A stretch of 64,000 nt of DNA from Candidatus Mnemosynella biddleae. GTDB lineage: Archaea > Halobacteriota > Archaeoglobi > Mnemosynellales > Mnemosynellaceae. Below, in pieces: positions 27,825 to 36,131 of this stretch (positions within the stretch are counted from its first letter, which is position 1; the number at the start of each line of letters is the position of its first letter). The position numbers and the translations under genes are program-made. Location of the stretch: positions 124,001-188,000 of the forward strand of contig MTMI02000003.1 of assembly GCA_002011165.2 (NCBI GenBank), given 5' to 3'. The notes beneath the pieces were generated by a model. The model saw only the letters and a program-made list of their open reading frames with translations, was not told the origin of the DNA and made no database searches.

Positions 27825-28066
27825 TTCCCACTCTACTAATCCTCAGATCCCCTGGATGAAGATTATCTGATGGGAGTGATCGAAGTCATAGAGGTTCTTG
27901 ACCTCTTACTGTCGAGGAGTTGAAGTATCGGAATTTTGATAAAATTCTGAGGTAACTTTTTGAGGGGGGATGCTGAGAGAAGTTCATACGTGGATCAAAT
28001 ATAAAAAATTCTAAAAACACTTTCCAATGATGCGTTAATTTTAAGATGTATGAAGTGAAAGAAGTT
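27825..28066. other. Non-coding region after the PLD pseudogene
   Basis: No gene is seen. One frame from about 27860 reads DYLMGVIEVIEVLDLL before stops, perhaps another decayed fragment. AT-rich AAATATAAAAAATT at about 27998-28011 could be a promoter for the hairpin transcript or MBL gene that follows. Confidence 0.3.
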
Positions 28067-28118
28067 TTGAGAAATGGTGCTATCCATCCCCTCGAGCCCC
28101 ACCATTTCTCAATTTTTT
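28067..28118 (+). terminator. Strong hairpin with T-tract upstream of the MBL gene
   Basis: TTGAGAAATGGTG (28067-28079) and CACCATTTCTCAA (28100-28112) form a perfect 13-bp stem with a 20-base loop, followed at once by six T. It looks like a bacterial-style intrinsic terminator, unusual in archaea. It may end a small RNA transcribed from the AT-rich site near 28000 or regulate the gene 24 bases downstream. Confidence 0.5.
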
Positions 28119-28141
28119 CCCCCTCTTTTTGAGGTGTTAAG

Positions 28142-28723
28142 ATGGCGAGCTTTGAGATCGTCTTGAAGGGAGAGATTATCAGAAAAAACGATCTTATTCT
28201 CTATGCTTCATCAACAGTTTGTTTTATCGATGATGGAATTTATCTCATCGTTGACACCGGAAATAGAGATAAAAAAGTGGAAATTCTCGAAAGAATGAAT
28301 GAGATTGGAATATCTCCAAAAGAGATCGATGTTATTTTTAACACTCATGCTCACAGAGATCATATAGGAAACAATGAGCTCTTCGTAAATGCAAAGATTT
28401 TCGCTCCAGAAGTAGAATGCCTTGAAATTCCAAAAGCCGAAGTCTCTCTAGATTTTCTCTCTGACAACGTGAGAGTTCTGAAGACGCCAGGGCACACATG
28501 GAACCATTCCTCTGTTCTCATAGATGAGAAGATTTGTGTTGCAGGAGATGCAATTCCAACATTAGAGAATCTGAAGAACTGGAGTCCCCCAAGAATTCAT
28601 GTTTCCAAGGAGTTAGCGATGGAGAGTATGAGAAGGATAATTGAGAGCTCGGAACTCATAATTCCGGGTCATGATGATGTGTGCTTTAGAGAAGATGTAA
28701 ACAACTGGTTGAAGTCAAAGTGA
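28142..28723 (+). CDS. Metallo-beta-lactamase-fold hydrolase
   Basis: 193 residues. NTHAHRDHIGN is the HxHxDH metal motif (with Arg in the usual x position), TPGHTWNHSSV the next His, CVAGDAIP the bridging Asp and IIPGHDDVC the last His. This is a small glyoxalase-II-like member; substrate unknown. The start ATG follows GAGGTGTTAAG. It converges with thiD, overlapping by nine bases. Confidence 0.85.
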   Translation: MASFEIVLKGEIIRKNDLILYASSTVCFIDDGIYLIVDTGNRDKKVEILERMNEIGISPKEIDVIFNTHAHRDHIGNNELFVNAKIFAPEVECLEIPKAEVSLDFLSDNVRVLKTPGHTWNHSSVLIDEKICVAGDAIPTLENLKNWSPPRIHVSKELAMESMRRIIESSELIIPGHDDVCFREDVNNWLKSK

Positions 28724-29863
28724 GGAGAGGATTTCTTCAATAGTCTCTCCGAAAAGAGCGAGATAACACAATCCAAAGAGATAGATCTTAACAAATTCTT
28801 TTTTTCTCACTTTATCATTTAATTCTCCTTTTTTGAGAAGAAGAGCGAATTGAAAGTCTTTCTGAGATGCAAGAGCTGTGGAAAGAGAAGAATTTAGAGA
28901 GAGATCAAAAAAATCATCAGAAACCTCCATTTCGAGGAGATCTTCTCGAAAATATCCAGGAAGTTTGGAGATGATTATAAAGTGAGAGATCCCTTTTTCC
29001 CTCAAAATCTTCTTGATCTTGAAAAGTTTCTCGAAGATATTCCACCTCTCAGCAGGAATCTGAAGCCATGAGGTTGGATTAACGGGACACTCTCCGTGTC
29101 CGATCTTCTTCCCATGATAAATTGCAACTCCAATGAAGTCCTTCGCCCTATCAATAGCTTCACTGAGTTCAAAACCCTTCGCTAAGAATGCTGTAATTGC
29201 AGCTGAAAAAGTGCATCCCGTTCCATGAGTGCATCCAGATAACCTCGAGGATGAAAAGGTCTTGAGCTCTCCATTCTGATAGAGTACGTCCTTAGGCTCT
29301 CCACTGAAATGTCCGCCCTTTACAAGCACCGCTCTTGCCCCTGTGTTCCTTGAGATCCTCTCAGCAGCTTTTTTGGCATCTTCCAAAGTCTTAACTCTAA
29401 CTCCACTCAGCACCTCCGCTTCCAGAATATTTGGAGTCACGAGAGTTGCGAGAGGAAAGAGTTCCTTTTTCAACACCTCAACTGCATCTTTCCTCAATAG
29501 CTCCCTCCCAGACGTTGCTCTGATCACTGGATCGACAACCAGAGGGATTTCACTCTCTCTAAAGAATTGAGAGATAACTCTCACAATTTCAGAGCTCAGA
29601 AGCATACCGGTTTTCGCAGAATCTATACCTAAATCCTCGAAAACTGCGTTAATCTGCTCATAAACAATCTCTGCTGGAACCTCATGAACGGATTTAACTT
29701 CTTTCGTATTCTGAGCAGTGATTGCAGTTATTGCAACTAGCGGATGGACACCAAGAGCAGAAAAAGTTTTAATATCAGCTTCTATACCTGCTCCTCCTCC
29801 ACTATCACTTCCCGCAATTGTTAGAGCAGTCTTAATCTTTCTCATGATCTTTGAAAAAGTCAT
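28715..29863 (-). CDS. thiD: HMP(-P) kinase ThiD with unusual C-terminal extension
   Basis: 382 residues. Residues to about 265 are ThiD: ALTIAGSDSGGGAGIEADIK, VVDPVIRATSGRELL, SGCTHGTGCTFSAAITAFL. It phosphorylates hydroxymethylpyrimidine twice. In many archaea the C-terminus is a ThiN domain that makes thiamine phosphate; here the last 115 residues are shorter and show no ThiN motif I can recognise, while a separate thiE lies beside it. The extension contains KILREKGISHFIIISKLPG and a hydrophobic end (FVKIYLFGLCYLALFG). ATG 29845 (MRKIKTALTIAGS) is an alternative start. Overlaps thiE. Confidence 0.85.
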   Translation of the reverse strand: MTFSKIMRKIKTALTIAGSDSGGGAGIEADIKTFSALGVHPLVAITAITAQNTKEVKSVHEVPAEIVYEQINAVFEDLGIDSAKTGMLLSSEIVRVISQFFRESEIPLVVDPVIRATSGRELLRKDAVEVLKKELFPLATLVTPNILEAEVLSGVRVKTLEDAKKAAERISRNTGARAVLVKGGHFSGEPKDVLYQNGELKTFSSSRLSGCTHGTGCTFSAAITAFLAKGFELSEAIDRAKDFIGVAIYHGKKIGHGECPVNPTSWLQIPAERWNIFEKLFKIKKILREKGISHFIIISKLPGYFREDLLEMEVSDDFFDLSLNSSLSTALASQKDFQFALLLKKGELNDKVRKKEFVKIYLFGLCYLALFGETIEEILSSL

Positions 29864-30470
29864 CTATAATTTTTCTCATCCTCCTCGTTGCCTCTTCGAT
29901 ATCTTCGGCACCCATGATTGCAGAGATCACCGCTATTCCCTCCACTCCTTTTTCAAGAACTTTGAGAGCGCTCTCGTGATTGATTCCACCAATTGCGACT
30001 ACGGGTATCCTCACCCTTTTTACAACCTCTTCGAGAGCCTCTAACCCGAGAAACTCCACATCTTCTTTCGTTACAGTGGGGAAGATCGTTCCTGCTCCTA
30101 TGTAATCTGCACCTCCCTTCTCCGCCTCAATGGCCTCCTCAAGAGAGCTCGCAGAAACTCCAACAATCAAGTTGGGAGCAATTTCCTTGACGAGCTCTAC
30201 AGGCATATCTTCTTGACCAACATGAGCTCCGTCTGCATCAACCGCAAGAGCAACGTCAACTCTATCGTTAACGAAGAACAAAGCCTCATACTCAGAAGTA
30301 AGCTTTCTTATCTCCTTTCCGACCCTGATCATTTCTCTTGTCGGTGCTTCCTTCATCCTCAACTGAATTGTAGTTGCGCCTCCTTTCAGAGCTTTCTCTG
30401 TTCCTTCAACTTCATCTGCAAGTCTTCCATCAGTTATGACATAGAGTTTCAATTTCTCTCTAAGCTTCAA
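29832..30470 (-). CDS. thiE: Thiamine-phosphate synthase
   Basis: 212 residues of TIM-barrel type. TTIQLRMKEAPTREMI, FFVNDRVDVALAVDADGAHV, GQEDMPVE, YIGAGTIFPTVTK and VVAIGGINHESALKVLEKG are the ThiE motifs. It joins HMP-PP with thiazole phosphate. TTG start after GGTGGAGGAGA, overlapping thiM by 11 bases. Confidence 0.94.
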   Translation of the reverse strand: MKLREKLKLYVITDGRLADEVEGTEKALKGGATTIQLRMKEAPTREMIRVGKEIRKLTSEYEALFFVNDRVDVALAVDADGAHVGQEDMPVELVKEIAPNLIVGVSASSLEEAIEAEKGGADYIGAGTIFPTVTKEDVEFLGLEALEEVVKRVRIPVVAIGGINHESALKVLEKGVEGIAVISAIMGAEDIEEATRRMRKIIDDFFKDHEKD

Positions 30471-31263
30471 TCTCCTCCACCTTCCCCTTCTCCTCTATCA
30501 ACTCACCATCAATTCTGTAAAGCCAGTCGTAGAGCTTTAAATGAAAGCTTCCCGGATAAGGAGCTTCTTCATAGCTCTTCTCAGCACAAACTCCGAAAAC
30601 TACAAGTGCACTTATAGAGGCGTAAAGAGGCTCATCCACAGCTGAAAAAGCTCCGATGATAGAAGAGACCATACACCCAGTTCCTGTGACTCTTTCAAGC
30701 ATCTCGTGACCATTCATGACCGAGAAGATCTTCGATCCATTGCTCACATAATCAACTTTCCCCGTCACCGCAACGGTGCATCCGAAGATTTCTGAAGCTT
30801 TTAGAGCCAGATTTCTTGCTCCTTCAATATCATATTCGGCTGAGTCCACTCCTCTTGTCGCTCCATGTTCTCCGAGAAGGGCTTTGATCTCTCCGAAATT
30901 TCCTCTCAAAATGCTTATTGCTCCACTTTCAAGAAGCTTCAGACTTATCTCTGTCCTTAGTCTAGTTGCTCCAGCTCCAACAGGATCGAGGATTACTGGT
31001 TTTTTAAGATTGTCTGCAATTTCAACTGCTCTCTCCATAGATCTTATCCAGTGTCCATCGAGAGTTCCGATATTTATAACAAGAGCGTCTGCAAGTTTTA
31101 GCATATCCTCAAGCTCTTCAACTGCATGAGCCATCACGGGTGAGGCTCCGATGGAGAGGAGAGCATTTGCTGTTGTATTCATCACAACAAAATTCGTAAT
31201 GTTCTGAACGAGAGGTCTTCTTCTCCTCAATTCCTCTAGATTTTTTGCAATTCTATCCTTCAT
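30460..31263 (-). CDS. thiM: Hydroxyethylthiazole kinase
   Basis: 267 residues, ribokinase-like. PLVQNITNFVVMNTTANALL and SIGASPVMAHAVEELEDM are the family start; VILDPVGAGATRLR and VTGTGCMVSSIIGAF hold the ATP and catalytic sites. It salvages thiazole. First gene of thiM-thiE-thiD; GAGGTGAG precedes the ATG. No ThiC or ThiF is seen here. Confidence 0.94.
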   Translation of the reverse strand: MKDRIAKNLEELRRRRPLVQNITNFVVMNTTANALLSIGASPVMAHAVEELEDMLKLADALVINIGTLDGHWIRSMERAVEIADNLKKPVILDPVGAGATRLRTEISLKLLESGAISILRGNFGEIKALLGEHGATRGVDSAEYDIEGARNLALKASEIFGCTVAVTGKVDYVSNGSKIFSVMNGHEMLERVTGTGCMVSSIIGAFSAVDEPLYASISALVVFGVCAEKSYEEAPYPGSFHLKLYDWLYRIDGELIEEKGKVEEIEA

Positions 31264-31284
31264 TCCAGCTCACCTCGAAAGAAG

Positions 31285-31375
31285 CTTGACAATTACTTCT
31301 CCAAGCCCGTAATTTTCTTTTTTTCAGCTCTATGAGGACTGTCAAGAAAGAATTTGATGAGCTTTTATAAATATT
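31285..31375 (-). promoter_or_regulatory. Promoter and short structured leader of thiMED
   Basis: Minus strand ATATTTATAAAAG at about 31363-31375 is the TATA box. CTTGACA (31340-31346) near the predicted transcription start can pair with TGTCAAG (31285-31291) close to the ribosome binding site, 48 bases apart. No TPP riboswitch core is present. It could be a leader stem or an operator pair. Confidence 0.4.
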
Positions 31376-31385
31376 TTGTTGAAAT

Positions 31386-31859
31386 CTACAACTCAGTTAT
31401 ATCCAGCTCTCTGAGAACAAGTTTCACAGCTTCGTCAATAGCTCTTTTCACTTCCTCGCTTACGATATCTGTATATTCCGTCACAACTCCGGCCTCAATC
31501 CCAATAACAAGAATGTCCTTCGTAATTCTCTCAGGAAAGACCTTCTCTGCAAGTTCAAGAGTTTCCAAAAGACCTATATCATGAGGGGAGATCATGAAGA
31601 AGTTCGCAGAGGGGAGCTCCTCCCTCCTGAAAACGTGAAGCGTTCCAGTAGGTGCTCCTGTTTTCACAGCATCAACCACAATGATCTTCTTCCTATCGAG
31701 AAGAAGTTCGATAATCCCGAGACCTCCAACTCCGACATCCTCGAGTTCAATATTATCTGGAAGTTTATACTCTCTGAGTTTTTCAATGACTCTATTTCCA
31801 GCTCCATCATCCCCCATAAGGGGATTTCCACATCCTATGATCAGAATTGGCTTGGGCAT
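31386..31859 (-). CDS. Hydrogenase maturation endopeptidase (HycI/HyaD family)
   Basis: 157 residues. ILIIGCGNPLMGDDGAGNRV is the nickel-binding N-terminus, VVDAVKTGAPTGTLHVF the second Asp region and SPHDIGLLETLELA the His. It removes the C-terminal peptide of the hydrogenase large subunit after nickel insertion; mvhA directly upstream is the natural substrate. Gap of 21 bases, no ribosome binding site seen. Confidence 0.9.
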   Translation of the reverse strand: MPKPILIIGCGNPLMGDDGAGNRVIEKLREYKLPDNIELEDVGVGGLGIIELLLDRKKIIVVDAVKTGAPTGTLHVFRREELPSANFFMISPHDIGLLETLELAEKVFPERITKDILVIGIEAGVVTEYTDIVSEEVKRAIDEAVKLVLRELDITEL

Positions 31860-31880
31860 AAAAAAGAGGAGGAGAAAGGA

Positions 31881-33323
31881 TTAAATGTTTCTTCTCAGAG
31901 TTTCCACAACCTCACCATTGCTATCGTAGATCACAAGTTCGAGTGGCATCTTTCCAGGCAGTGTGTGCGTTGCACATGAATTGCATGGATCATAGGCTCT
32001 TATGATCATCTCTATTCTGTTGAGAACTCCCTGAGAGATCTCCTCCCCAGGTTTGATGAACTGCTTTGCCACCTGCTTGACACCCTCATTCCACGCAAGC
32101 TGATTCTGAGAGGTTGCAACTATGATGTTCGCTTCTCTCACAATTCCGTTCTCATCCGTCTTGTAGTGATGGAAGAGAGTTCCTCTCGGAGCCTCTATAA
32201 CACCAACTCCTTCGCTAGGTGTCTTCTCAAGCTTAATCCTATTCTTCGTGCTTGTAATGGTCTCCTTGTCTTCGAGAATTTCAACCGCTTTCTCGGCAGC
32301 ATGCATAACTTCGATCAGCCTGCAGTAGTGATAAAGCAACGTTTGTTGAGTTGGTCTTCCGAACTTATTTCTGAATTCCTTGAGAAGCTCATTCGCCCTC
32401 TCAGTGTTTATTTCATCGCACACATTGATCCTTGGCAGGGCATTCACTCTGTAGATTCCCTTCTCTGGAGAGCCCATTCTCTTGAGATACTGACTCTTCA
32501 TTGAAGAGAAGTTGTGCACGATCTCGGCGATCTCATTCTGATAATCTCTTGCTTCAAACTCGTAGATCTCTCCATCTGGCTTCATCACTCTGACAATTCC
32601 ATGATAGAGATCGAGATAACCGTTATTCACGAGACCCATATGGCTTGTTTCAACCACTCCAAATGTATCTATGAGATCTGCATATTTGTCGAAGAGCAGT
32701 TCCTGAGCAAGTTGAATTGACTTTTCCATGAAGGGGAGAACGTCGCTCTTCACTTTTTCCAGAAGTTCTCTTCTCTTCTCCTCAGAGAGAACTGCGGTGA
32801 TTCCTCCGGGAACTGCAGTCGATTGATGAAGTCTTTTTGCTCCTGTCGCAGCAACAAGTTCTTGACCAGTTGCTCTTGCTCTGATGACCTCCTTAACGAA
32901 GTCTACTCCAACTGCATCAACGAGACCGAGAATGTTTCTTGTAGCTGGAGCGGCATCTGGGCCAAGAACAAGATCTGGAGCGGCAAGAACGTAGAAGTGA
33001 ATCAGATGACTGTGGATTATTTGACCCATGTGCATGAGTTCTCTGAGCTTATATGCAGTCAGTGGAATCTCATCCTCAACTCCGTAAACAGCATCTCCTG
33101 CTTTCGCAGAGGCGAGATGATGAGAGACGGGACAGGTTCCACAGATTGTTGAGACAATTCTTGGCATCTCCTCAACTCTTCTTCCAACACAGAACTTTTC
33201 GTAACCTCTGAACTCCACAGTACTGGTGTGAGCATCCTTCACACTTCCATCTTCATCAAGGAAGACCTCAACTCTCATATGCCCCTCAACACGTGTCACG
33301 GGATTGATCGTAATTTTCTTCAT
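31881..33323 (-). CDS. mvhA: F420-non-reducing [NiFe]-hydrogenase large subunit
   Basis: 480 residues. STICGTCPVSHHLASAK gives the first Cys pair and YDPCNSCATHTLPGK the second, the four ligands of the NiFe centre; cleavage is expected after the His of CATH. EGHMRVEVFLDEDG is the family start. The cytoplasmic Mvh enzyme feeds H2 electrons through MvhD to HdrA for flavin-based bifurcation. ATG after GAGGTGATTT. Confidence 0.95.
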   Translation of the reverse strand: MKKITINPVTRVEGHMRVEVFLDEDGSVKDAHTSTVEFRGYEKFCVGRRVEEMPRIVSTICGTCPVSHHLASAKAGDAVYGVEDEIPLTAYKLRELMHMGQIIHSHLIHFYVLAAPDLVLGPDAAPATRNILGLVDAVGVDFVKEVIRARATGQELVAATGAKRLHQSTAVPGGITAVLSEEKRRELLEKVKSDVLPFMEKSIQLAQELLFDKYADLIDTFGVVETSHMGLVNNGYLDLYHGIVRVMKPDGEIYEFEARDYQNEIAEIVHNFSSMKSQYLKRMGSPEKGIYRVNALPRINVCDEINTERANELLKEFRNKFGRPTQQTLLYHYCRLIEVMHAAEKAVEILEDKETITSTKNRIKLEKTPSEGVGVIEAPRGTLFHHYKTDENGIVREANIIVATSQNQLAWNEGVKQVAKQFIKPGEEISQGVLNRIEMIIRAYDPCNSCATHTLPGKMPLELVIYDSNGEVVETLRRNI

Positions 33324-33337
33324 TCAAATCACCTCAC

Positions 33338-34261
33338 TTATTGATCCTCTCTTTTCTCTTTAATCAGCGACGATGGGAGAGTGAATCTGTAGAGCCATCC
33401 AACGGGATCCACAAACTTCTTTGCAAACTCCTCGGGATCGTCTGCTTCTCCTTCCTGAGCTGCAACATCAGCCATTGCTCCAATTGCTCCGATCATCTTT
33501 GCTCCTTGATCGACAACCTGATCTGTTGGTCCGTAACATCCGATACACGGTGCGTTTCCTTCATTTACGCATATTGCCCCGCATCCAGCTCTGGTTGCCG
33601 GACCATAGCAGAGGAATCCCTGTTCAAGGAGACAGGTTTCACCATCATCATCAACCCCTTCAGTCCATCTCCTAATCGTTGGCATCTTCTTGGCATTCCT
33701 CTTTCTCTCGCACTGCTCACACAGATTGAAATTTGGAAGTTCTGGTTCTCTTCCCTCAAGAAGGGCAGTTATGACCTCCACAAAAGTTTGGGGCTGTGGT
33801 GGACACCCAGGAATCATGTAATCTACTCTGATAACTTCTGAAAGTGCATAGACTCTTTCTGTCAGCGTTATAACCTCTGCATCGGGAAGAACTTTATCTG
33901 GATTTTCAGTAGTCGGGGAGTCGAAATAAGCATAGTCCATTAGATTTTCATTTCTCCAGAGGTTACCCAGACCTGGAATTCCTCCAAAACACGCACAGCT
34001 TCCATTTGCAACTATGATTTTAGCTCTCTCTTCAAGCATCTTGGCAATGTGTTTGTTCTCCTCATTCCTTATGTTTCCTGAGATGATTGCAACGTCAAGT
34101 TCTTTGGGAATGTCCTCGTATTTGAAGTCTGTTGCAATCTGGAGATGACAGAGATCAATTGCGTTGAGAATATCCAGAAGAGCTTCATCAGTATCAACGA
34201 TTGTAACTTCACAACCAGAGCAAACACCGAGAGCAACTATTGCAACTTTCGGTTTAGTCAA
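33338..34261 (-). CDS. mvhG: F420-non-reducing hydrogenase small subunit
   Basis: About 307 residues. VAIVALGVCSGCEVTIVD opens the proximal cluster, NGSCACFGGIPGLG and IPGCPPQPQTFVEVI supply further ligands; the Cys-rich C-terminus (CLLEQGFLCYGPATRAGCGA, CVNEGNAPCIGCYGPTDQV) binds two more clusters. I place the start at TTG 34261, six bases after GGAGGTG, giving MTKPKVAIVALG; GTG 34270 is the alternative. No twin-arginine signal, so cytoplasmic. Confidence 0.93.
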   Translation of the reverse strand: MTKPKVAIVALGVCSGCEVTIVDTDEALLDILNAIDLCHLQIATDFKYEDIPKELDVAIISGNIRNEENKHIAKMLEERAKIIVANGSCACFGGIPGLGNLWRNENLMDYAYFDSPTTENPDKVLPDAEVITLTERVYALSEVIRVDYMIPGCPPQPQTFVEVITALLEGREPELPNFNLCEQCERKRNAKKMPTIRRWTEGVDDDGETCLLEQGFLCYGPATRAGCGAICVNEGNAPCIGCYGPTDQVVDQGAKMIGAIGAMADVAAQEGEADDPEEFAKKFVDPVGWLYRFTLPSSLIKEKREDQ

Positions 34262-34685
34262 TCTCCACACCTCCTTTTATCTTGCTCGGACCGAGCTTCT
34301 TAAGAGTTTCAGTGAACTCTGCAATAACCTCTGAGAACTTTTGACCTTCTGAAGCAGAGACCCATTCAAGACGAAGTCTCTCGGACTCAATGCCCAGCTG
34401 TTCGAGAACTTTCTTTAATATCTCAATCCTTCTCCACGCTTTGAAGTTTCCTCTCTGATAGTGACAGTCTGCGGGAACGTGACATCCTCCGATGAAGACG
34501 CCATCTGCGCCTCTAGCGAAGGCTTCGAGAATGAAAGAGGGATCGACTCTTCCCGAACACATTACTCTGATAAGCTTCACCGTCGGCGGATACTCAAATC
34601 TCGAGAGACCTGCAAGATCTGCTCCAGCATAGGTACACCAGTTGCAGGCGAAACCAACAATATTGGGTTCAAACTCCTCACTCAT
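34254..34685 (-). CDS. mvhD: MvhD, [2Fe-2S] electron-transfer subunit linking hydrogenase to Hdr
   Basis: About 143 residues. FACNWCTYAGADLAG and IRVMCSGRVDP supply Cys for the cluster; GADGVFIGGCHVPADCHYQ supplies two more. It docks the MvhAG hydrogenase on HdrA. ATG 34685 lies seven bases after GGAGGGTG; TTG 34691 would overlap the hdrB stop as TTGA. Confidence 0.94.
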   Translation of the reverse strand: MSEEFEPNIVGFACNWCTYAGADLAGLSRFEYPPTVKLIRVMCSGRVDPSFILEAFARGADGVFIGGCHVPADCHYQRGNFKAWRRIEILKKVLEQLGIESERLRLEWVSASEGQKFSEVIAEFTETLKKLGPSKIKGGVEID

Positions 34686-34687
34686 TT

Positions 34688-35572
34688 TCAAACACCCTCC
34701 AACTTCTTTATCAGTTCATCTCTCGGTGTCTTTGCAAACGCAAGAACCTCTTTCGGATCTTTTCCCATTGCAATTGCGAGAAGGTGAGTGTAGTACACCG
34801 AAGGAATTGCGAAGTCAATTTCACCTCTCTTCCTCAGATCATCCTGACCTATGTCAAACTGGAGATGGCAGAATGGACACACTGTAACAACTGCATCTGC
34901 TCCAGCTTCCTTTAGGGCCAGCATCTTCTCCTTCGTTATCTTCAAAGCGAGTTCTGGATCAGTTCCTCTCATTCCCCCTCCAGCTCCACAGCACTTCGTC
35001 TTATCTCTCCACTCAATCACTTCAGCTCCGAGAGCTTCAACGAGGACTTCAACTTTATGAGGAGACTCTGGATCCTCAAAGGTCAGGTAATCTGAGGGTC
35101 TTATAAGATGACATCCGGGATGCACAGCAAGCTTCAACCCAGTGAGCGGTCTCTTTACTGCTTCCTTAATCTTCTCCACTCCCACATCTTCATAGAGAAC
35201 CTCTGCAAGATGTCTGACTCTTATCTTTCCCTTGAACTCCCTGTTTGCTCTTGCAAGCATTTCGTTGATCTTCTTCCTCTTCTCCTCATCATGCTTCAGC
35301 TTTTCATTTGTCTTTCTGAGAAAGCCGTAACATCCATTGCATACAGTCATCATATCGAGATTCATCTCTTCAGCAAGGGCTATATTTCTCGCACTAATAG
35401 CCATCGCAGCCATCTCATCAGCGCTCCAGAAAGCCCCTCCCGGAGGACAGCATGTCGCTTTCGGGATGTCCTCAAGCTCGATTCCGAGCTCTGGAAGAGT
35501 AGCTCTAACAGAGGCTTCGATATCCGGATATCTTAAAGGAGTTATGCACCCCAAATATATTGCGTACTTCAT
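34688..35572 (-). CDS. hdrB: Heterodisulfide reductase subunit B
   Basis: About 294 residues starting MKYAIYLGCITPLRYPDIE. Both CCG-type motifs are complete: LGC, ATCCPPGG, CNGCYG for the first; HPGC, KCCGAGGGM, CPFCHL for the second. These hold the noncubane [4Fe-4S] clusters where the CoM-S-S-CoB (or similar) disulfide is reduced. ATG 35572 fits family length better than GTG 35581. It follows hdrC. Confidence 0.95.
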   Translation of the reverse strand: MKYAIYLGCITPLRYPDIEASVRATLPELGIELEDIPKATCCPPGGAFWSADEMAAMAISARNIALAEEMNLDMMTVCNGCYGFLRKTNEKLKHDEEKRKKINEMLARANREFKGKIRVRHLAEVLYEDVGVEKIKEAVKRPLTGLKLAVHPGCHLIRPSDYLTFEDPESPHKVEVLVEALGAEVIEWRDKTKCCGAGGGMRGTDPELALKITKEKMLALKEAGADAVVTVCPFCHLQFDIGQDDLRKRGEIDFAIPSVYYTHLLAIAMGKDPKEVLAFAKTPRDELIKKLEGV

Positions 35573-35573
35573 A

Positions 35574-36125
35574 TCAATCACTCGCCTTTACCTCATCTGA
35601 TGGTGCTTCCCAATCTCTTCTCAAACCAAAGATATTGAGCGCTTTTGCTCCTTCAATTATCTTTTGGAGTTCCTCAACAGCCTCAGGATACTTCGCTGCT
35701 GTGGGGGGTAGTTCCTCCAGTCCGAGCTTCTTTCTTAGCTCTTTTGCCTTCCCGATAGTTATTGCATGACCAAGAGTGTAGATATTCTTAGCGACCTCCT
35801 TCTGAGCCCCTGGAACTCTTCCATTTTCCGCTTGGAATCTTCGAACTGCAAAGATCACGTAAGTGGGATCCGCATTCTGCGGACATCTTTCATAGCAAGT
35901 GTAGCAAGTGGTACATCTCCAAACTGCTTCATCCTCGAGAAGAAGATCTCTGAGAGCAAGAGAGGCTTTGTGCATGATCCTTCTTATATTAAATCCAGGA
36001 AAGTTCGTTGCTGGACAATCTGCAACGCAGGTTCCACACTGATAGCATCTCTCCAAGGTTTCTGCCCCTTTTTCTTCAAGTTCTTTAAGAAATTCCTTAT
36101 CCACACCTCTGAGAATGAGAACCAT
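35574..36125 (-). CDS. hdrC: Heterodisulfide reductase subunit C
   Basis: 183 residues with two [4Fe-4S] motifs: CYQCGTCVADCP and CTTCYTCYERCP. It passes electrons from HdrA to HdrB. A near-ideal ribosome binding site GAGGGGTGATCT stands before ATG 36125. Six bases separate it from the hdrA stop. Confidence 0.95.
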   Translation of the reverse strand: MVLILRGVDKEFLKELEEKGAETLERCYQCGTCVADCPATNFPGFNIRRIMHKASLALRDLLLEDEAVWRCTTCYTCYERCPQNADPTYVIFAVRRFQAENGRVPGAQKEVAKNIYTLGHAITIGKAKELRKKLGLEELPPTAAKYPEAVEELQKIIEGAKALNIFGLRRDWEAPSDEVKASD

Positions 36126-36131
36126 TTCAGA

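Noticed and set aside
28715-29863. ThiD-ThiN bifunctional enzyme
   Set aside because: The C-terminal 115 residues are too short and lack recognisable ThiN motifs; thiE is present instead.
31264-31385. TPP riboswitch upstream of thiM
   Set aside because: No CTGAGA or ACCTGA core is present.
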